From positions 1 through 64,000 of the forward strand of contig JANSYQ010000002.1 of the NCBI GenBank assembly GCA_024742305.1: a stretch of 64,000 nt of DNA, given 5' to 3'. The notes below the pieces were generated by a model. It did no database searches. It was not told the origin of the DNA and worked only from the letters and a program-made list of their open reading frames with translations. Shown piece after piece: positions 59,482 to 64,000 of the stretch. Each line of letters begins with the position of its first letter. Position 1 is the first letter of the stretch. The translations under genes and the position numbers were made by a program. The DNA is from a bacterium. Lineage in GTDB: Bacteria > Bacteroidota > Bacteroidia > Flavobacteriales_D > Crocinitomicaceae.

Positions 59482-60255
59482 TTATTCATTTAATAATCTA
59501 ATTGTTTGCCTTACTATATTCACAAATAATTCTTCTCTCTCAATTTCATCCATTTTGATCAACGGGCGATCAGGAGGATTCATTGCCTGAAATTGATTCA
59601 ACTCCTCAAGGGATTCAAACAGACAAGGTTTTAGAATTACAGTTAGAATTGTCGCCCCATTAATTTCCGCGGCTTCAAGTAATGGTGGCAGCTCATGGGA
59701 AGAAATAAAGTCAGAACCCATAAAATCAGTACTTACTAAAAGAATTGCCACCTTCGTTTCTTCAATTGCTTTCTTAATTTCATCTTTCCATTTAGCACCT
59801 GGATTAATTTTGCTATCATCCCAAAATTCAATTTTATCTAGGAAAGGCTTAAAGTGCCTTTGAATTTCTTTCATATATTCCTTGTCAGCATGTGAATAGC
59901 TTACAAAAACTTTACTCCTAGATTTATTCGATGTAGTTGACTTCTTGTGGGCAACTGCGGGAAGAGTGCCTAACTCTTGTTTTAGATAAAATAGGAATTT
60001 TTCTGTCCTTATTTCATAATCACAACTCGGTGAGGCTTGGCCATCATGTCTTTCATTTCTATGATTTTGTAACTCAGATTTTGCATATAACTCGACTTGA
60101 TCAAGAAAAATAGCCTTTGACTCTTGAGAGTAGAAGTCTGTTAATTTGTCTTTAATCTTTTCGAATTGTGATGCTGCAGTTTGTTGCGCGTCTAGATGGA
60201 TGAAGTACTCCATAAACTCTGAGGCCTCATGTCGAATTAATTGTTCATCATTCAT
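59482..60255 (-). CDS. TIR domain protein
   Basis: C-terminal SKVFVSYSHADKEYMKEIQRHFKPF...IEFWDDSKINPGAKWKDEIKKAIEETKVAILLVSTDFMGSDFISSHELPPLLEAAE. Confidence 0.93.
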   Translation of the reverse strand: MNDEQLIRHEASEFMEYFIHLDAQQTAASQFEKIKDKLTDFYSQESKAIFLDQVELYAKSELQNHRNERHDGQASPSCDYEIRTEKFLFYLKQELGTLPAVAHKKSTTSNKSRSKVFVSYSHADKEYMKEIQRHFKPFLDKIEFWDDSKINPGAKWKDEIKKAIEETKVAILLVSTDFMGSDFISSHELPPLLEAAEINGATILTVILKPCLFESLEELNQFQAMNPPDRPLIKMDEIEREELFVNIVRQTIRLLNE

Positions 60256-60263
60256 TGTTATGC

Positions 60264-61553
60264 CTATTTTCCTTTTAACATTTTATCAATTTCAGCAATA
60301 GTATTTTCATTGAGTTCAGGTATCCTTGTGTAAAGTTTGTTCATCAGAATTTTTGGAGGGTCAATTTCTCCAATAACTAAAAACAACAGTTTAATTCTAT
60401 TCTCAGATTCCTTTAATAAAATATATTCCAACTCCCTTCCAAATTGTTCAGACGTTGAAGAATTCTTTGTAATTATTACTAAACCAATTTGAGTATTTTT
60501 AAAGTGTTTTTTAATTAAGGTTTGATCAAAGGTTTCACTGAACAACCATCCTTGATAATTATTCGACGATTTTCTAATTCTATTAGCAATTTGATTTTGA
60601 ATTTTCTCATCTTTTTGAGATGATATTATTAGTATGTTCTTTAATTCACTTTGATCGGCTTGTTTTTCTGAAACTACTTTGTTTTCAGTTTTTTGATATA
60701 ATTCATTTAAGAAACTATCAACTTGTGAATGAGTTTTATCAGTCTTGTACTCAATGATTTCTAACCTCTTATCTAGAAGCAATCTCCGTTTTTCTGTTAG
60801 ATTGAATTTAGTTTCTGGAAGTAAAACAAAGTGTCTATCCAAAGTACGAGAAAAAACTGATGATAATCTGTCCAATATGTAATCTAAATCTGGATCTGAA
60901 CCGCCGAAGCCAACGAAAAGAACGGTGTGAGTAGTAAACAATGTTTCTAGAAAATTCAAATATTCAGGAGTTCTAAAAAGTAAATTGGAATAGCTTCTAC
61001 TTCCAAGAATGATGGTTTCAGGTCTATCTATATCTCCGTGTATTTTGAAAAGAAAAAACTTATTTTTCCTTAAAGGCGAAGAAATTGATTTTAAATCTTC
61101 TTGAGTAAACTTAACAGGCATTTTCCCAGAATTTTCCAACGAATATCCGCCCTCAACCAATGCGTCATAGTTACTTGTTAAAATTGCACGAAAATTAATC
61201 TTATTTATAAGCCTATGTGTTTCGGTGGGCTTAACTTCTTCATCTCGGAATGTTAAGTTTAGAAAATCTGAAAATTCTCCAACTCCGATACATTCTTGAA
61301 GCTCTTGGGCAGCCATCAACAGATTGTTTCTACTAATCATGTCTCTAATTTCTTCTGGATCGCTCCAAAAGGTTACATTTTTGTCAATTGCCCAATCCAA
61401 GAGTTCTTCGAGAAAAACTGACCAGCTTGGCAAGTTCTTTCCGTTACTCCTCTTAACTTTTGAAGAAAGCCCTGATCCTATAAATAGAACACATTTACGT
61501 TCTTCGATTGAATTAGTCAGTTCTTGTGGTATTATTCCTTGAAATTTCTTCAT
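60264..61553 (-). CDS. SIR2-like domain protein with C-terminal TIR-like domain
   Basis: CVLFIGSGLSSKV; AILTSNYDALVEGGY; FKIHGDIDRPETIILGSRSY; VLFVGFGGSDPDLDYIL; C-terminal NILIISSQKDEKIQNQIANRI...LVIITKNSSTSEQFGRELEYIL. Confidence 0.88.
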   Translation of the reverse strand: MKKFQGIIPQELTNSIEERKCVLFIGSGLSSKVKRSNGKNLPSWSVFLEELLDWAIDKNVTFWSDPEEIRDMISRNNLLMAAQELQECIGVGEFSDFLNLTFRDEEVKPTETHRLINKINFRAILTSNYDALVEGGYSLENSGKMPVKFTQEDLKSISSPLRKNKFFLFKIHGDIDRPETIILGSRSYSNLLFRTPEYLNFLETLFTTHTVLFVGFGGSDPDLDYILDRLSSVFSRTLDRHFVLLPETKFNLTEKRRLLLDKRLEIIEYKTDKTHSQVDSFLNELYQKTENKVVSEKQADQSELKNILIISSQKDEKIQNQIANRIRKSSNNYQGWLFSETFDQTLIKKHFKNTQIGLVIITKNSSTSEQFGRELEYILLKESENRIKLLFLVIGEIDPPKILMNKLYTRIPELNENTIAEIDKMLKGK

Positions 61554-61566
61554 GCTGTGTTAATTA

Positions 61567-61622
61567 GGCATAACGTTTTGCGGCTAAGCCAACGTATTAA
61601 TGTGGCTTAGGTGTTGTTATGG
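61567..61622 (-). other. attC-like hairpin 1 (between large nuclease-like gene and SIR2 gene)
   Basis: Minus strand CCATAACAACACCTAAGCCACATTAATACGTTGGCTTAGCCGCAAAACGTTATGCC; CATAAC/GTTATG outer arms and CTAAGCC/GGCTTAG inner arms. Confidence 0.6.
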
Positions 61623-63998
61623 TTATTTTGATTTTTTTATATGTTCCTCCCATTTATCACTCAATACTTCGCCCCACGTTTTAATTTTGAGATGTTTTTT
61701 TAGCGTTAATTCACTCAGGTTAGAAATGAACCCTTCATTTCTATGATACGCATGCATTTGTGATTCATACTCGTTAAGTGCATCATACACTTCTGAAGGC
61801 ATAAGTTCTTTTCTTGTTAATATCATGATCGAATTAATTGGCCTATGATCATTTCCTTTTCTATAGTGATCCACAAGTAATTTTAATTGATCCTTTTCAA
61901 ATTTTGTTAGTTTATCTTTAAGTGTGGCAAAAACTAAGGTGGAACCCGGAATATCATCTCCAAGCATTTTCATTCTATTAAAGTCCTCTTGTTCAAAATC
62001 ATTAAATGTTTTACACTCACATAATAGCAATTCTGCGCCTTGGTCATTCCCAACACTTCTTTTAATCAATGTAGCCAAATCTACTTCTAGTTTTTCCTTT
62101 CCTTCCTGTTTCAATTCAAATCCAGCTAGAGGTGTTAATGCCCCAAACATATCAGCCAGCTCTCGCTTAAATAGGTTCAAACAAAGAAATACTGTCATCA
62201 AACCACCAACCTTATTGTTTCTGCTAAATGGACCGATACCTCGATAAGCCCATTTTATTTCATTTGGATTATAACTCGGAAGTTCAAATGACCTTCTACA
62301 GACGTTACAGGTCATTGTATTTTGTAGTTGATTCGGTAAGAAGAATGATTTTTGATGACATACGGTACATTTTAGTTGAGCTCCTAATTCAATTATTTTA
62401 TCATCTAAAAGTGTGTAAATCAAGCTTTCAACATGTCCATTATTGTTGTTTTTAAATGTTCTTTTTATTGTCCCAATAAGAGGCTGATGTTCAATAACCT
62501 TCCCATTCTCAAAGAGAGAAATAATTTCAAATGTTTCAATTTTTCCAAGAAAATAAGCTCCACGTAATCCTCCAAGATTTTTAATGACTTCTTCGGCAAG
62601 CTTTCCATTAGAATGTATTTCCAAAGTTTTTCCTTTATGCTTGAAGAATTCGGTATAGAAATCTTTGGCGCTTGGTATTTGAAATTGTATTCTTCTGTCG
62701 CCTGATCGAACATAATGGAAAACCTTTTTACTAGTTAGGCGCCATTTTTTTCTATCATAGGTTCCTACTATGCTATTCCAATCAGCTGTTGTTATATCTG
62801 AGATTGCTCCGGCTTTCAAAAATGAATCATCATTAAATGACATTTCTATTTCAACCTTGTAGAAGGTGTCACGAAATCCGTGATTTTCTATTTTAAAAGG
62901 GAGATCGTTTGCCTCAAATCGAATATAATCGTGGTCTACTTCATGTTGATCATATTCATTCGAAGAATATTGAAAGCAACTAACTGCTTTGTCAGCATCT
63001 AAAGTTTGGTAGTCTTCCCAATATCTTGGTTTCCAGTTATAATTTGCAAACTGAACTTTAAGCTTAGATTTATCTGCACAAGTATTTAGAAACGCATTGA
63101 GTTTCTTAGCATCTTTAGAGTTTATCCCAATACCAGGAATGACATTTAAAATGTTCATTACCGTACTACCTTCATTTCTAACGTACCATTCAATAAAATC
63201 ACATGTAAGTTTAATTATGTATTCTTGACTCAATTCTTCTATTGGTAGAGGGATTAAATTCCAACCAAGGGCACGTAAATTCCAGAAATTTTGAATGTCA
63301 ATCAGGTCATTATTCTTGATAACATATATTGCAGAAGCGCGATACCATCCTTGCTCCCTGCCAATGGAGAGTTTATACATGCTTATTTCATACGGACCGT
63401 AAGCATTTAAGCGTGTTTCTGATGGCTTATAGTTTTGCTTGATTCTAGGATTCTCGTAAAATTTCGAATCTTTAAATCTTTCATTGATTTTCTTGTGAAT
63501 ATCTTCGTTTAGCGCACCAATTGTTGTCCTTATTAATAATGCATTTTTGTTAAATGTCGGTAATGAAATTTTGAGGGAGTCGTTCCGAACATATTTAAAT
63601 TCATTTTCATTTAGACACTCGAGTAATTGAAAAATGTCGATACCATTAGATGAATGACCACGAATTAATTTGTCTTTGAACTGTGTGAAGGAAATAATAT
63701 TTCTGTCGTCGGATATTTCTTTAACAAGCTCCTCACTTAATGTGTCGTCGTAGACAATAACATCAACATTGTAGTTGTCTAAAGTATTGTAATAATAAGT
63801 TTCCGTTGGAACTGAAATACCCAGTCCATTAATGAATGACTCTGACAGGTTCTTATACAACGGTATAATAGGAGAATAAAAACCGCCCCATAAAGCACAG
63901 CTTAAACCTACCGCACTATCAAAACTCTTTTTTGAATTTGGACGAGTTAGAAAACAAAATTTAATCGGGGCTACCCTTTGATTTATTCCTACATACAT
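61623..63998 (-). CDS. Large protein of unknown family with zinc ribbon and candidate C-terminal PD-(D/E)XK nuclease domain; may continue past the right edge
   Basis: CTVCHQKSF...MTCNVCRRSFELP zinc ribbon; LEVDLATLI...GAELLLCECKTFNDF resembles D...ExK; the true start may lie outside the window. Confidence 0.75.
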   Translation of the reverse strand: MYVGINQRVAPIKFCFLTRPNSKKSFDSAVGLSCALWGGFYSPIIPLYKNLSESFINGLGISVPTETYYYNTLDNYNVDVIVYDDTLSEELVKEISDDRNIISFTQFKDKLIRGHSSNGIDIFQLLECLNENEFKYVRNDSLKISLPTFNKNALLIRTTIGALNEDIHKKINERFKDSKFYENPRIKQNYKPSETRLNAYGPYEISMYKLSIGREQGWYRASAIYVIKNNDLIDIQNFWNLRALGWNLIPLPIEELSQEYIIKLTCDFIEWYVRNEGSTVMNILNVIPGIGINSKDAKKLNAFLNTCADKSKLKVQFANYNWKPRYWEDYQTLDADKAVSCFQYSSNEYDQHEVDHDYIRFEANDLPFKIENHGFRDTFYKVEIEMSFNDDSFLKAGAISDITTADWNSIVGTYDRKKWRLTSKKVFHYVRSGDRRIQFQIPSAKDFYTEFFKHKGKTLEIHSNGKLAEEVIKNLGGLRGAYFLGKIETFEIISLFENGKVIEHQPLIGTIKRTFKNNNNGHVESLIYTLLDDKIIELGAQLKCTVCHQKSFFLPNQLQNTMTCNVCRRSFELPSYNPNEIKWAYRGIGPFSRNNKVGGLMTVFLCLNLFKRELADMFGALTPLAGFELKQEGKEKLEVDLATLIKRSVGNDQGAELLLCECKTFNDFEQEDFNRMKMLGDDIPGSTLVFATLKDKLTKFEKDQLKLLVDHYRKGNDHRPINSIMILTRKELMPSEVYDALNEYESQMHAYHRNEGFISNLSELTLKKHLKIKTWGEVLSDKWEEHIKKSK

Positions 63999-64000
63999 TC

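Noticed and set aside
59482-61553. Calling the SIR2/TIR pair a standard Thoeris (ThsA/ThsB) system
   Set aside because: The SIR2 protein's C-terminus reads as TIR-like rather than the SLOG domain of ThsA, and the extra gene and element layout differ. Needs HMM confirmation.
1-64000. CRISPR arrays, rRNA genes, prophage structural genes, IS transposases, integron integrase
   Set aside because: None seen. No regularly spaced repeats, no transposase or integrase motifs in the supplied translations. An integrase could lie beyond the right edge.

Overview
The window is chromosomal DNA from a Bacteroidota bacterium, probably Flavobacteriales-like. The lineage call is inferred from type IX secretion (T9SS) sorting tails, TAnnTTTG promoters, and LemA/DUF3137, imelysin/HTTM and WG/MORN-repeat genes. 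Most of it is housekeeping or ordinary accessory sequence: rluB-type pseudouridine synthase, YraN, rnc, fabF, acpP, purN, marC, folE with a PTPS gene, hutI, tRNA-Leu(CAA), an AddB-like PD-(D/E)XK protein, an iron-uptake-like operon (DUF4856 / imelysin / HTTM / TonB receptor), and several secreted or outer-membrane proteins. The most unusual part is the right edge (about 59.4-64.0 kb, minus strand). It holds a large protein with a zinc ribbon and a candidate PD-(D/E)XK domain, a SIR2 + TIR-like fusion, and a separate TIR protein. They are interleaved with two imperfect hairpins that look like integron attC sites, and I interpret the region as a cassette-like anti-phage defence module that I cannot assign to a named system. 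Other structural observations are a 59-bp duplicated terminator starting at the tRNA-Leu 3' end and bracketing an S23/four-helix-bundle gene, a dispersed TCTCGACAAGCTCGA-type palindrome family with one copy inside a coding sequence, and a DNA-level duplication of a T9SS tail plus terminator. All family calls were made by eye from protein motifs; no searches were run.
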